From positions 19,849,001 through 19,913,000 of the forward strand of contig NC_073361.2 of NCBI RefSeq assembly GCF_027580225.2: a stretch of DNA of 64,000 nt. The letters run 5' to 3'. Made by a program: the position numbers and the translations under genes. The notes beneath the pieces were generated by a model. That model was not told where the DNA came from, made no database searches, and saw only the letters and a program-made list of their open reading frames with translations. The DNA is from Misgurnus anguillicaudatus (lineage: Eukaryota > Chordata > Actinopteri > Cypriniformes > Cobitidae). Of this stretch, positions 33,071 through 46,244 are shown piece after piece (the stretch's first letter is position 1; each line of letters starts with the position of its first letter).

Positions 33071-34273
33071 GCTTATCCTTATAACAGGTCAATATGTAAG
33101 TGTTTCAATCACAAATGCCAAATATAGCTGCAAGCAGCGATGGCGGGCCCTCGCACGTTATTTTACCGCTATACGATGCCTCCGAGAAAACGATGCACGG
33201 TGAGCAAGTGCATCAAGTGGGTAAATATCAGTGGGCTATTTCATGTTGTTATTGACCCATTTGGGGACTGTAGGTAAAAGAAACCCCACATTTTAGACAA
33301 ACGGGGGCGCTGGTGAGCCACTTAAGAGACACGCCTATGTCTGACCTTTTTGTGCACACTTAACAGTCGACAACTCTGATGTGTGTGCCAAGTTTTAGGT
33401 TAATCTAAGCACGCCAAGAGCCTTAAACATGCCTGAAATTAAAGTAAAATTTTACGCGTTGCCATGGGAACAGCGTTGGAGATATCAAAAATCCCTTCGC
33501 AATTTATCATCTACTATGCCTCGGCATCATGTTGACCACTTTTGGTGTCAATCGCATGAAAATCCTAGAAGGAGTATTTAAAAGAACATTGGATGGAACT
33601 GTCAAAAAAAATCCACCTTTGTGACTGACACACTTACTGGCGCCTGGTGGTGGCGCTATACCCGAGACTCACAATAGGCACATCGATGCGTTCGGAATCT
33701 TCAGACGAACAAACGTCCTGCGTATCATTACAATAAGACATTTTTTGCCTTTGATATTAGACACTTCCTGTTTCTCTGATTTCGCCATGACTTTGTCGCT
33801 TCGCCATGGCAGAACCGTTCGAGATATCAAAAATCCCTTCGCAATTTAGCAAGTACAATGTCTTGACATCATGTTCACCGCGTTTGGTGTCAATCGCGTA
33901 AATCCCCTAGGAGGAGTATTTAAAAGTTCATCACATGCGTTTTTGAAACAATCAAAAATGGCCGACTTCCTGTTGGGCGGAGCTAATAGGTTTAAGGGCG
34001 AAAGTTGTTCGGGTCGATGAGTTCTATATGTGTACCAACTCTCGTACATGTGCGTACATTTTTGCCCGATCTGTGCCCCAATGTTTGTTTTTGAATTACA
34101 GGGGGCGCTACAGAGCTCCCTTGCCACGCCCGTGGTCCGGCCTTTGCCCGGACCTGATGGCCGACGACTCTGATGTCTGTGCAAAATTTCAAGAGTTTTT
34201 GAGTATGTTAAGGACGCCAAATTGCCCCGAAACGTAAAAAAAAATAAAAAAAAAAATAATAATAATAATAATT

Positions 34274-37200
34274 AAAGCTGCAAGCAGCGATGGAAGGGCC
34301 CTCGCACGCATGTGCACCGCTACCCTATGGCATTAGTAAAGCAGTGAACCAGGGGGATATGAATTAAAGTGGGTAAATACAGGTGGATATTCAAAGGGAA
34401 ACTGATGTGCCACACCGCCTGTGTGCAGCAGGTGGTGCTATGACTGAAGCTGAATATTGGCATTGAAATGTGTTCAGGCCAAGAACCTTATCAAACATGT
34501 GAAGTCTGGGGCAGATCGAACAATGTATGTCTGAATGACAACAGCTTCCTGTTTCATGGCGAAACATCACACTTTGCCAGGCCGCCACGGACACGCCCTT
34601 CAACGAAAAGTCAAGATATTCACAATTTATCACCGCAGAGGGCTTTACATCAATCTAACCAAATATGATGATGATTTGATTAAATCTCTAAGAGCAGTAA
34701 ATCATAGTGTAAAACATGGTATTTCCTGCTACCTCTAGATGGCGCTATGACTGAAGCTGAATATTGGCATTGAAATGTGTTCAGGCCAAGACCCTAATCA
34801 AACATGTGAAGCGTGGGGCAGATTGGACATTGTATACCTGAGTTAGAGCCACTTCCTGTTTCATGGCGAAAACGCAGATATTTGGCAGCCCGCCACGGAC
34901 ACACCCTCCAACGAAAAGTCAAGATCTCTGCAATTTAGGGTCGCAAAGGCCTTTAGATAAGACCGACCAAATATGACGATGATCGGATTAAATCTGTAGG
35001 AGGAGTTTCTTGCAGTATGAAGCCTGGAAATGACCAAATTTGCACAAAAATCAAGGAAAAATTCAAAATGGCTGACTTCCTGTGGGGTTTAGAGCTTCGC
35101 TCCAAGAGACTTTTTTGTAGGTCTTGGGGTGATAGATGATCCTACCAAATTTCGTATCTGTACATTTTTCGTAGCGGGGGGGCTGTTCGCTTGAAATTTT
35201 GCAGGTGGCGCTATCGAGCCATTTCTACATGCCCACTTCTGGCGCCTATGCCACATGTAAATTTTCGCCACTTCTGACATGTGTGCAACGTTTTATGACT
35301 TTTTGGGCTTGTTTAGCCTGTCAAAAATGCGATTCATTTACCGATACTTTGCAAGGCCGCCACGGACACGCCCTTTAATGAAAAGTCAAGGTCGTTGCTT
35401 TTTATCATCACACAAGGTCTTGAGATTACACTGGTGAAATATGATGTTGATATGGTTAAATATCTAAGAGCAGAAAATCACAGCGTAAAACATGGTATTT
35501 CCTGCTGCCTCTAGGTGGCGCTATGAGTATTACTGAATTATGCCATGTTGATGTGTTCAGCCCTGGACCCTTATCAAACGTGTGAAGTCAGGGGCAGATC
35601 GGACATTGTATGCCTGAGTTATAACAACTTCCTGTTTCATGGCGAAACATCACACTTTGCCAGGCCGCCACGGACACGCCCTTCAACGAAAAGTCAAGAT
35701 CTTCGCAATTTATCAAGGAAAAGGGCTTAACATCAGTCAGACCAAATATGATGATGATTTGATTAAATCTCTAAGAGCAGTAAATCAGAGCATAAAACAT
35801 GGTATTTCCTCCTACCTCTAGGTGGCGCTATGAGTGAAGTTGAATATTGGCATTGAAATGTGTTCAGGCCAAGACCCTTATCAAACGTATGAAGCGTGGG
35901 GCAGATTGGACATTGTATGACTGAGTTAGAGCCACTTCCTGTTTCATGGCGAAAATGCAGAAATTTGTCAGGCCGCCACGGACACACCCTCTGACGAAAA
36001 GTCAAGATCTCCGCAATTTAACATCGCAAAGGCCTTTAGATGAGATTGACCAAATATGACGATGATCGGATTAAATCTGTAGGAGGAGTTCGTTAAAGTA
36101 TGAAGGCTGTAAATGACCAAATTTGCACAAAAATCAAGGCAAAAATTCAAAATGGCGGACTTCCTGTTGGGTTTAGAGCTTCGCTCCAAGAGACTTTTTT
36201 GTAGGTCTTGGGGTGATAGATGATCCTACCAAATTTCGTATCTGTACATTTTTCGTAGCGGGGGGGCTGTTCTCTTGAAATTTTGCAGGTGGCGCTATCG
36301 AGCCATTTCTACACGCCCACTTCTGGCGCCTATGCCACATGTAAATTTTCGCCACTCCTGACATGTGTGCAAAATTTCATGAGTTTTCGAGCATGTTTCG
36401 CCCCTCAAAAATGCGATTCACTTTGGAGAAGAAGAAGAATAAATAATAATTAAAGCTGCAAGCAGCGATGGAAGGGCCCTCGCACACATATGCACCGCTA
36501 CCCTATGGCATTAGTAAAGCAGTAAACCAGGGGGGTATAAATTAAAGTGGGTAAATACAGCTGGATATTCAAAGGGAAACTGGTGTGCCACACCGCCTGT
36601 GTGCAGCAGGTGGCGCTATGATGGTACCTGATTATTGTTATATTGACGTGTTCAGGCCGGGACCCTTATCAAACGTGTGAAGTCTGAAGCAGATCGGATA
36701 ATGTATGCCTGAATTACAACAGCTTCCTGTTTCATGTCAAAACATCTCACTTTGCCAGGCTGCCACGGACACGCCCTTCAACGAAAAGTCAAGATCTTCT
36801 GAATATATCATATCAAAGTCCTTAAGATCAGTATTACCAAAAATGATGATGATTTGATTAAATATCTAAGAGCAGTAAATCACAGCGTAAAACATGTAAT
36901 TTCCTGCAACCTCTAGGTGGCGCTATGATTAAAGCTGAATATTGGCATTGAAATGTGTTCAGGCCAAGACCCTTATCAAACTTGTGAAGCATGGGGCAGA
37001 TTGGACATTGTATGCCTGAGTTAGAGCCACTTCCTGTTTCATGGCGAAAATGCCGAAATTTGTCAGGCTGCCACGGACACACCCTCTAACGAAAAGTCAA
37101 GATCTCCGCAATTTAACATCGCAAAGGCATTTAGATGACATTGACCAAATATTACGATGATTGGATTAAATCTGTAGGAGGAGTTCGTTAAAGTATGAAG

Positions 37201-40200
37201 CCTGGAAATGACCAAATTTGCACAGAAATCACAGCAAAAATTCAAAATGGCCGACTTCCTGTGGGGTTTAGAGCTTAGCTTCAAGAGACTTTTTTGTAAG
37301 TCTTGGGGTGATAGATGATCCTACCAAATTTCATATCTGTATGTTTTTCGTAGTGGGGGGGCTGTTCTTTTGAAATTTTGCAGGTGGCGCTATCGAGCCA
37401 TTTCTACACGCCCACTTCTGGCGCCTATGCCACATGTACATTTTCGCCACTTCTGACGTGTGTGCAACGTTTTATGACTTTTTGGGCTTGTTTAGCCTGT
37501 TAAAAATGCGATTCATTTAGCGATACTTGGCGAGGCCGCCACGGACACGCCCTTTAATGAAAAGTCAAGGTCGTTGTTTTTTATCATCACACAAGGTCTT
37601 GAGATTACACTGGTGAAATATGATGTTGATATGGTTAAATATCTAAGAGCAGTAAATCACAGCGTAAAACATGGTATTTCCTGCTGCCTCTAGGTGGCGC
37701 TATGAGTGTTACTGAATTATGCCATGTTGATGTGTTCAGGCCTGGACCCTTATCAAACGTGTGAAGTCAGGGGCAGATCGGACATTGTATGCCTGAGTTA
37801 TAACAACTTCCTGTTTCATGGCGAAACATCACACTTTGCCAGGCCGCCACGGACACGCCCTTCAACGAAAAGTCAAGATCTTCGCAATTTATCAAGGAAA
37901 AGGGCTTAACATCAGCCAGACCAAATATGATGATGATTTGATGAAATCTCTAAGAGCAGTAAATCAGAGCATAAAACATGGTATTTCCTCCTACCTCTAG
38001 GTGGCGCTATGAGTGAAGTTGAATATTGGCATTGAAATGTGTTCAGGCCAAGACCCTTATCAAACGTATGAAGCGTGGGCCAGATTGGACATTGTATGCC
38101 TATGTTAGAGCCACTTCCTGTTTCATGGCGAAAATGCCGAAATTTGTCAGGCCGCCACGGACACACCCTCTGATGAAAAGTCAAGATCTCCGCAATTTAA
38201 CATCGCAAAGGCCTTTAGATGAGATTGACCAAATATGACGATGATCGGATTAAATCTGTAGGAGGAGTTCGTTAAAGTATGAAGGCTGGAAATGACCAAA
38301 TTTGCACAAAAATCAAGGCAAAAATTAAAAATGGTCGACTTCCTGTTGGGTTTAGAGCTTCGCTTTAAGAGACTTTTTTGTAGGTCTTGGGGTGATAGAT
38401 GATCCTACCAAATTTCGTATCTGTACGTTTTTCGTAGTGGGGGGGCTGTTCTCTTGAAATTTTGCAGGTGGCGCTATCGAGCCATTTCTACACGCCCACT
38501 TCTGGCGCCTATGCCACATGTAAATTTTCGCCACTCCTGACATGTGTGCAAAATTTCATGAGTTTTCGAGCATGTTTCGCCCCTCAAAAATGCGATTCAC
38601 TTTGGAGAAGAAGAAGAATAAATAATAATAATAATAATAAACGGAGCAAAAACAATAGGGTCCTCACACTTGTGTGCTCGGGCCCTAATAATAATAATAA
38701 TTAAAACTGCAAGCAGTGATGGAAGGGCCCTCGCACTCATGTGCACCGCCACTCTATGGCCTTAGTAAAGCAATAAACCAGGGGGATTGAAATTTCCGTG
38801 GATAAATATAGGTGGATATTCAAAGGAACTTTGAAGTGCCACTACTCCTTTATGCAGCAGGTGGCGCTATGATTGTAATTGATTGTTGTAACATTGATGT
38901 GTTGAGGCCAGGACCCTTGTCAAACGTATGATGTCTGTGACAGGTCGGACATTGCATGTCTGAGTTACAACAGCTTTCTCATGGCGAAAAATCAAACTTT
39001 GACAGGCCACAACGGACACGCCCCTTTAACGAAATGTCAAGATCTTCACAATTTATCATTGTGAAGTCCCTAAGTTCAGACTGACCAAATATGATGATGA
39101 TCTGAATACATTTCAATGAGCAGTTAATCACAGTGTAAAACATGTCATTTCCTGCTTTCAGCAGGTGGCGCTATAACTTTTACTGAATATTGCCATGTTG
39201 ATGTGTTCAGGACAGGACAATTATCAAACTTGTGAAGCGTGGGTCAGATTGGACATTTTAAACCTGAGTTAGAACAACTTCCTGTTTCAATGAGAAACGC
39301 AGAAATTTGGCAAGCTGCCACGGACACACCCTCCATTGAAATGTCAAGATCTCCGCAATTTAGCATTGCAAAGCCCTTTAGATGACACTCACCAAATATG
39401 ATGATTATCTGATTAAATTTATAGGAGGAGTTTGTTAAAATACGAAGGCCAGAAATGGCAAAATTTGCACTCAAATTACAGAGAAAATTCAAAATGGCTG
39501 ACTTCCTGTGGGGTTTAGAGCTTTGCTCCAAGAGACTTTTTTGTAGGTCTTGGGGTGATACATGATCCTACCGCATTTCGTATCTGTGCAATTAACGTAG
39601 CGGGGGGGCTGCTCTATTGAATTTTTGTAGGTGGCGCTATAGAGCCATTTTAACACCCCAAGTTCTGAGGCCTATATCACATGAAAATATTCGCCACTTT
39701 TGACACGTGTGCAACGTTTCATGACTTTTTGAGCTCGTTTAGGCTGTCAAAAATGGGATTCATTTAGCGATACTTTGCGAGGCCGCAACGGACACGCCCT
39801 TTAACGAAAAGTCAAGGTCCTTGCTATTTATCATCACACAAGGTCTTGAGATTAGACTGATGAAATATGATGTTGATATGGTTAAATCTCTAAGAGCAGT
39901 AAGTCACAGCATAAAAGGTGGTATTTCCTGCTGCCTCTAGGTGGCGCAATGACTGATACTGAATTATGCCATGTTGATGTGTTCAGGCCGGAACCCTTAT
40001 GAAACGTGTGAAGTTGGGGGCAGATCGGACTATGTATGTCTGAATTACAACAGCTTCCTGTTTCATGGTGAAACATCACACTTTGCCAGGCCGCCACGGA
40101 CACGCCCTTCAACGAAAAGTCAAGATCTTTGCAATTTATCACCGCAACAGGCTTAACATCAGTCAGACCAAATATGATGATGATTTGATTAAATCTCTAA

Positions 40201-40867
40201 GAGCAGTAAATCACAGCGTAAAACATGGTATTTCCTCCTACCTCTAGGTGGCGCTATGAGTGAAGTTGAATATTGGCATTGAAATGTGTTCAGGCCAAGA
40301 CCCTTATCAAACGTATGAAGCGTGGGGCAGATTGGACATTGTATGCCTGAGTAAGAGCCACTTCCTGTTTCATGGCGAAAATGCAGAAATTTGTCAGGCC
40401 GCCACGGACACACCCTCTGACGAAAAGTCAAGATCTCCGCAATTTAACACCGCAAAGGCCTTTAGATGAGATTGACCAAATATGACGATGATCGGATTAA
40501 ATCTGTAGGAGGAGTTTGTTAAAGTATGAAGCCTGGAAATGACCAAATTTGCACAAAAATCAAGGCAAAAATTCAAAATGGCCGACGTCCTGTGGGGTTT
40601 AGAGCTTCGCTCCAAGATACTTTTTTGTAGGTCTTGGGGTGATAGATGATCCTACCAAATTTCGTATCTGTACGTTTTTCTTAGCGGGGGGGCTGTTCTC
40701 TTGAAATTTTGCAGGTGGCGCTATCGAGCCATTTCTACACGCCCACTTCTGGCGCCTATACCACATGTACATTTTCGCCACTTCTGACATGTGGGCAAAA
40801 TTTCATGAGTTTTCGAGCATGTTTCGCCCCTCAAAAATGCGATTCACTTTGGAGAAGAAGAAGAATA

Positions 40868-40903
<36 letters not shown>

Positions 40904-40960
40904 CCGAGCAAAAACAATAGGGTCCTCGCACCCCAGTGTGCTCGGGCCCTAATAAAAATA
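34274..40960 (+). repeat. Three A units with higher-order repeat of about 1.08 kb
   Basis: The word AGGTGGCGCTA (or a one-base variant) recurs at about 34430, 34737, 35203, 35513, 35820, 36287, 36608, 36915, 37382, 37692, 37999, 38466, 38859, 39163, 39629, 39939, 40246 and 40713. Spacings cycle as about 307, 467 and 308, so the higher-order period is about 1.08 kb, two periods per unit. Other conserved words are CCACGGACACGCCCTTCAAC and AAAAGTCAAGATCT. Confidence 0.85.
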
Positions 40961-43900
40961 AATATAGCTGCAAGCAGCGATGGCGGGCCCTCGCACGTTT
41001 GTTTACCGCTACACGGTGCCTCCGAGAAAACGATGCACGGTGGGCATGTGCATCAAGTGGGTAAATATCAGTGGGCTATTTAATGTTGTTTCTGAGCCAT
41101 TTGGGGACTGTAGGTAAAAGAAACCCCACATTTTAAACAAACGGGGGCACTAGTGAGCCACTTAAGAGACACGCCTATGTCTGACCTTTTTGTCAACACT
41201 TAACAGCCGACAACTCTGATGTGTGTGCCAAATTTAAATTTAATCTAAGCACGCCAAGAGCCTTAAATATGCCTGAAATGAAAGTAAAGTTTGACGCGTT
41301 GCCATGGGAACAGCGTTCGAGATGTCAAAAATTCCTTCGCAATTTAGCATCTACAATGTCTCAGCATGATGTTGACCACTTTTGGTGTCAATCGCATGAA
41401 TCCCATACAAGGAGTATTCAAAAGTTCACAGCATGTAACTGTCAGTCTTAAATATGTGTAAAAATGAAAGTAAAGTTTGACACGTTGCCATGGGAACAGA
41501 GTTGGAGATATCAAAAATCCCTTCGCAATATATCGTCTACAATGTCTCTGCATCATGTTGACCACTTTTGGTGTCAATTGCATGATTATTCTAGAAGGAG
41601 TATTTAAAAGTTAACTGCATGCAACTGAAGGGCTTAAATATGCCTTTAAAATGAAAGTAAAGTTTGATGCGTTGCCATGGGAACAACGTTTGAGATATCA
41701 AAAATCCCTTCGCAATTTATCATCTACTATGTCTTGGCATCATGTTGACCACTTTTGGTGTCAATCGCATAAACATTCTAGGAGGAGTATTTAAAAGAAC
41801 ATCACATGGAACTGTCAAAAAAATCAACCTTTGTGACTGCAACACTTCCTGGCGCCTGGTGGTGGCGCTATACCCGAGACTCACAATAGGCACATCGATG
41901 CGATCAGAATCTTCAGACGAACAAACACCCCACGTGTCATCACTATAAGACATTTTTTGCCTTAGATATTAGACACTTCCTGTTTCTCTGATTTCGCCAT
42001 GACTTTGCCACTTCGCCATGGCAACACCGTTCGAGATATCAAAAATCCCTTCGCAATTTAGCAAGTCCAATGTCTTGACATCATGATCACCACATTTGGT
42101 GTCATTTGCATGAATCCCCTAGGAGGAGTATTCAAAAGTTCACCGCATGCATTTTTTAAACAATCCAAAATGGCGGACTTCCTGTTGGGCGGAGCTAAAA
42201 TGTTAGAGGGCGAAAGTTGTTCGGGTCGATGAGATCTATATGTGTACCAACTTTCGTAAATGTGCGTACATGTTTGCCCGATCTGTGCACTCCTGTTTGT
42301 TTTTGCATTACAGGGGGCGCTACAGAGCCCCCGTGCCACGCCCGTGTTCCAGCCTTTGGCTTTCGGCGATCACGGACGACTCTGATGTCTGTGCCAAATT
42401 TCAAGAGTTTTCGAGTATGTTAAGGCCCCCAAAATGTCCAAAAGTGTTGAAAAAAATAAAAAATAAAAAAAAAATAAAAATAAATATAGCTGCAAGCAGC
42501 AATGGCGGGCCCTCGCACGTTTTTTTACCGCTACACGGTGCGTCCGAGAAAACGATGCACGGTGGGCAAGGGCATCAAGTGGGTAAAATATCAGTGGGCT
42601 ATTTAATGTTGTTTCTGAGCCATTTGGGGACTGTAGGTAAAAGAAACCCCACATTTTAGACAAACAGGTGCACTAGTGAGCCACTTAAGAGACACGCCTA
42701 TGTCTGACCTTTTTGTCAACACTTAACAGCCGGAAACTCTGATGTGTGCAGAGATGTATAGTAACGAAGTAGAACTACTTCACTACTGTACTTAATTACT
42801 AAAAGACAGTATATGTACTCTACTGAAGTATTATTTTTTTTCTACTACTTCCACTTGTACTTCAGTACATATTTTCGATGAGTTTAATACTTTTACTCCA
42901 ATACATTTTTTATGTGCTGCATAGTTACTCGTTACACTCAAATGTTACGAATCATTCCAAACCTACATTATCACTGCCGGAGCGGTGATACACATTAGAA
43001 ACACACACAGATTGTGGTCTAAACCAATAGGAGATAGTGAAGAGCGGACCCCTCCCTCCCTCTCACTCACAAATATGAGCCGCAGTTGTGGACAAATGTG
43101 AAGTGAAGAGAGAACCAAAGTGCACGAGAGAGACCGATAGAGAGAGAGAATTCGCGAGAAAGGGCGAGTGTGCGCGAAAGAAGGAAACCTAAATACATTG
43201 AAACAGCTTTTACCTTTACCTATTACCATTACATCGACTAATATTTTATTAATTCTGAATTCTCTATTGCCATATTAGTTAAATTAATCTGAACATTCCT
43301 GTCCTTGTACTCCTGCTACAGCCAAAGCAATTGTGAGTGTCCTTTAGCTTAAACATTTGAAATAATATAAACAATATTATATTCAAACTTTTGACTGTTT
43401 TCTTTAATAACTACATTACACAATACTTGTACTTTTACTTTCAGTACTTGAGTAGTATATTTTAAAATAAACTACTTGCAATACTTAAGTACAAAACATG
43501 TTTAATACTTCAGTACTTCCACTTAAGTGGTGTGCTCACTTTTTTGATAGAGCACTTGTACTTTTACTCAAGTCTGGGTCCCTAGTACTTTATACATCTC
43601 TGGATGTGTGTGCCAAATTTAAAGTTCAACTAAGCACGCCAAGAGCATTAAACATGCCTGAAATTAAAGTAAAGTTTGACGCGTTGCCATGAGAACAGCG
43701 TTCGAGATGTCTAAAATTCCTTCGCAATTTATCATCTACAATGTCTCGGCATCATGTTGACCACTTCTGGTGTCAATCGCATGAATCCCATACGAGGAGT
43801 ATTTAAAGGTTCACAGCATGTAACTGTCAGCCTTAAATATGTGTAAAAATGAAAGTAAAGTTTGATGCATTGCCATGGGAACAGCGTTTGAGATATCATA

Positions 43901-45050
43901 ATCCCTTCGCAATTTATCATCTACAATGTCTCGGCATCATGTTGACCACTTCTCGTGTCAATCGCATGAAAATCCTAGAAGGAGTATTTAAAAGTTAACT
44001 GTATGCAACTAAAAGGCTTAAATATGCCTTTAAAATGAAAGTAAAGTTTGACAGGTTGCCATGGGAACAGCGTTTGAGATATCAAAAATCCCTTTGCAAT
44101 TTATCATCTACAATGTCTCGGCGTCATGTTGACCACTTCTCGTGTAAATCGCATGAAAATCCTAGAAGGAGTATTTAAAAGTTAACTGTATAAAACTGAA
44201 AGGCTTAAATATGCCTTTAAAATGAAAGTAAAGTTTGACGCGTTGCCATGGGAATAGCGTTTGAGATATCAAAAATCCCTTCGCAATTTATCATCTACAA
44301 TGTCTCGGCATTATGGTGACCACTTTTGCTGTCAATCGCATGAAAATCCTAGAAGGAGTATTTAAAAGAACATTGCATGGAACTTTCAAAAAAATCCAGC
44401 TTTGGGACTGACACACTTCCTGGCGCCTGCTGGTGGCGCTATACCCGAGACTCACAATAGGCACATCGATGCGATCGGAATCTTCAGACGAACAAACACC
44501 CCGCGTGTCATTACAATAAGACATTTTTTGCCTTAGATATTAGACACTTCCTGTTTCTCTGATTTCGCCACAACTTTGTCGGCTCGCCACGGCAGAACAG
44601 TTCGAGATATCAAAAATCCCTTCGCAATTTAGCAAGTCCAATGTCTCGACATCATGTTCACCACTTTTGGTCTCAATCGCATGCATCCTCTAGGAGGAGT
44701 ATTCAAAAGTTCAACACATGCATTTTTTAAACAATCCAAAATAGCTGACTTCCTGTTGGGCGGAGCTTAAATGTTAGAGGGCGAAAGTTGTTCGGGTCGA
44801 TGAGATCTATATGCGTACCAACTCTCGTACATGTGCGTACATTTTTGCACGATCTGTGCCCCAATGTTTGTTTTTGCATTACAGGGGGCGCTACAGAGCT
44901 CCCTTGCCACGCCCGAGTTCCAGCCTTTGCCGGGTCCTAATGGCCGACGACTCTGACATCTCTGCCAATTTTCAAGAGTTTTTGAGTATGTTAAGGCCCC
45001 CAAATTGCCCCGAAACGTAAAAAAAAATAAAAAAAAAAAAAATAATAATA
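40961..45050 (+). repeat. B units with tandem blocks of about 186 bp
   Basis: The word TTGCCATGGGAACAGCG recurs at about 41300, 41486, 41672 in B2 and 43685, 43871, 44057, 44243 in B3, always about 186 bp apart. Shared words are ATATCAAAAATCCCTTCGCA and CATCATGTTGACCACTT. B3 is interrupted by a hAT element at 42749-43602. ACAGGGGGCGCTACAGAGC occurs once near the end of each B unit. Confidence 0.85.
42741..43610. mobile_element. Non-autonomous hAT element inside array unit B3
   Basis: Body 42749-43602, from CAGAGATGTATAGTAACGAA to GTACTTTATACATCTCTG, flanked by an exact 8-bp duplication GATGTGTG (42741-42748 and 43603-43610). Removing it restores continuity with unit B2. The interior has GAGA-rich and AGTACTT-rich parts and no transposase. 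Confidence 0.9.
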
Positions 45051-45052
45051 AA

Positions 45053-45286
45053 TCCGAGCAAAAACAATAGGGCTTCGCACCTACGGTGCAGGCCATTCTG
45101 GCCTGCTCCTCGGTGCTCGGGCCCTAATAATCCGAGCAAAAACAATAGGGCTTCGCACCTTTCGGTGCAGGCCATTCTGGCCTGCTCCTCGGTGCTCGGG
45201 CCCTAATAATCCGAGCAAAAACAATAGGGCTTCGCACCTTTCGGTGCAGGCCATTCTGGCCTGCTCCTCGGTGCTCGGGCCCTAAA
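45053..45286 (+). repeat. Three tandem 79-bp hairpin-forming terminal repeats
   Basis: Units start at 45053, 45132 and 45211 with CCGAGCAAAAACAATAGGG and end GGTGCTCGGGCCCTAATAAT (TAA at the last). Each contains the perfect stem GCAGGCCATTCTGGCCTGC, while CCGAGC can pair with GCTCGG and AGGGC with GCCCT. Single copies of the same end, without the inner stem, close units A2 and A3. Confidence 0.85.
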
Positions 45287-45288
45287 TA

Positions 45289-46200
45289 TACTGATATCAC
45301 AGGTAATTTCTATACAAACATATCACAAAAAGTAAAGTCACAAATCAGATCTCAAATTTTTAAGTTGCCTCTTGTTTGTCATTGGTCCCAGTAATCTCTT
45401 ACAATGTCTCTTCAAGAGCTTCTGATGAGATTTCAACAATGTCTGTTTAAGTGCGTGTCTATTGTTCATGCATGGCAACATGAAGAGATTGATAACGTAG
45501 TGTATAAGTTTGTGTTTGGCCCAATTAACCAGAGCGGACCACTGTTTCAACAGCAGGCTTCCTGAAAGGAAAGCGGGGAAAAGAGCAGAGCTGGAGGTAG
45601 CAGGAAGCATGTTTTCCTTTGCTTCTCGAAAGTTCAGTTCACCATGAATTCTGTCCAACTATTTGCACAAATACAGACACGCACACACATACGCTGTCCT
45701 CATATCTCCTACATTCGAAAAACATCTTATCTGGGATGCTCCACCAACTTTAACAAACAATTTGTGCCAATGAGTGTCCGTCCTGTTGGCTAAATCAGGC
45801 TCCCTATCTTACTGGCTGTTGATTGGTTCTCATGTGAAGAGCATTGTGGGAACAACTGGGAACAGCTGGGGCATTATTCATGGCTAAATGAGAGGTGACA
45901 AGTCAACCTTTCAAATGATTTGAGAAAAGTATTCTGTTTCACAGTAAGAATCAATGTTGATGAAGCTGGCCAGCGAGATCTTTGATCTGTGAGAGATGGC
46001 TCTGTTTACATTGGCTGATGAGTATGATAGAGATGGACAACAATCATAGCGGAAGACTGGAGAGAAAAGAGGATGTAAGGATCAAGAAGACTTTCCTTCC
46101 TCAGCATGCACAGATAAGCATCTCATTTTGGCTATGTTTCTCTGTGTCTGGCAAGGCACATGCTACTCTCCTCCTTCCTGTCTTAGTGATTCAGCAGCTG
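45289..46200. other. Intron, nothing recognised
   Basis: No bounded repeat or coding potential found between the array and the LINE fragment. Confidence 0.4.
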
Positions 46201-46244
46201 CCAGAGAACGACGGCTGTCAGTGTGTCAAACTAGTTACCCTAAA

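Larger units (their letters stand above)
33122..45288 (+). repeat. 12-kb head-to-tail array of GCTGCAAGCAGC elements
   Basis: Six related units start with (A)AATATAGCTGCAAGCAGC or ATTAAAGCTGCAAGCAGC plus GATGG..GGGCCCTCGCAC. They are B1 33122-34273, A1 34274-36450, A2 36451-38701, A3 38702-40960, B2 40961-42482 and B3 42483-45288. Most end in an AAT run, or in CCGAGCAAAAACAATAGGG...GCTCGGGCCCTAATAAT. A units hold two tandem blocks of about 1.08 kb; B units hold tandem blocks of about 186 bp. The recurring minus-strand frames of 60-95 codons are repeat by-products. All units have the same orientation. The superfamily is not clear to me. Confidence 0.85.

Noticed and set aside
33846..42663. Many recurring open frames of 60-139 codons on both strands of the array (for example 36173-36364, 38352-38543, 37818-38000)
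   Set aside because: The same peptides recur because the DNA repeats. They have no conserved start context or domain and are broken differently from copy to copy; they are by-products of the repeat.
33122..45288. CRISPR-like regular repeat array
   Set aside because: Repeat units are hundreds of bases long, diverged, with no short spacers, in a vertebrate intron.
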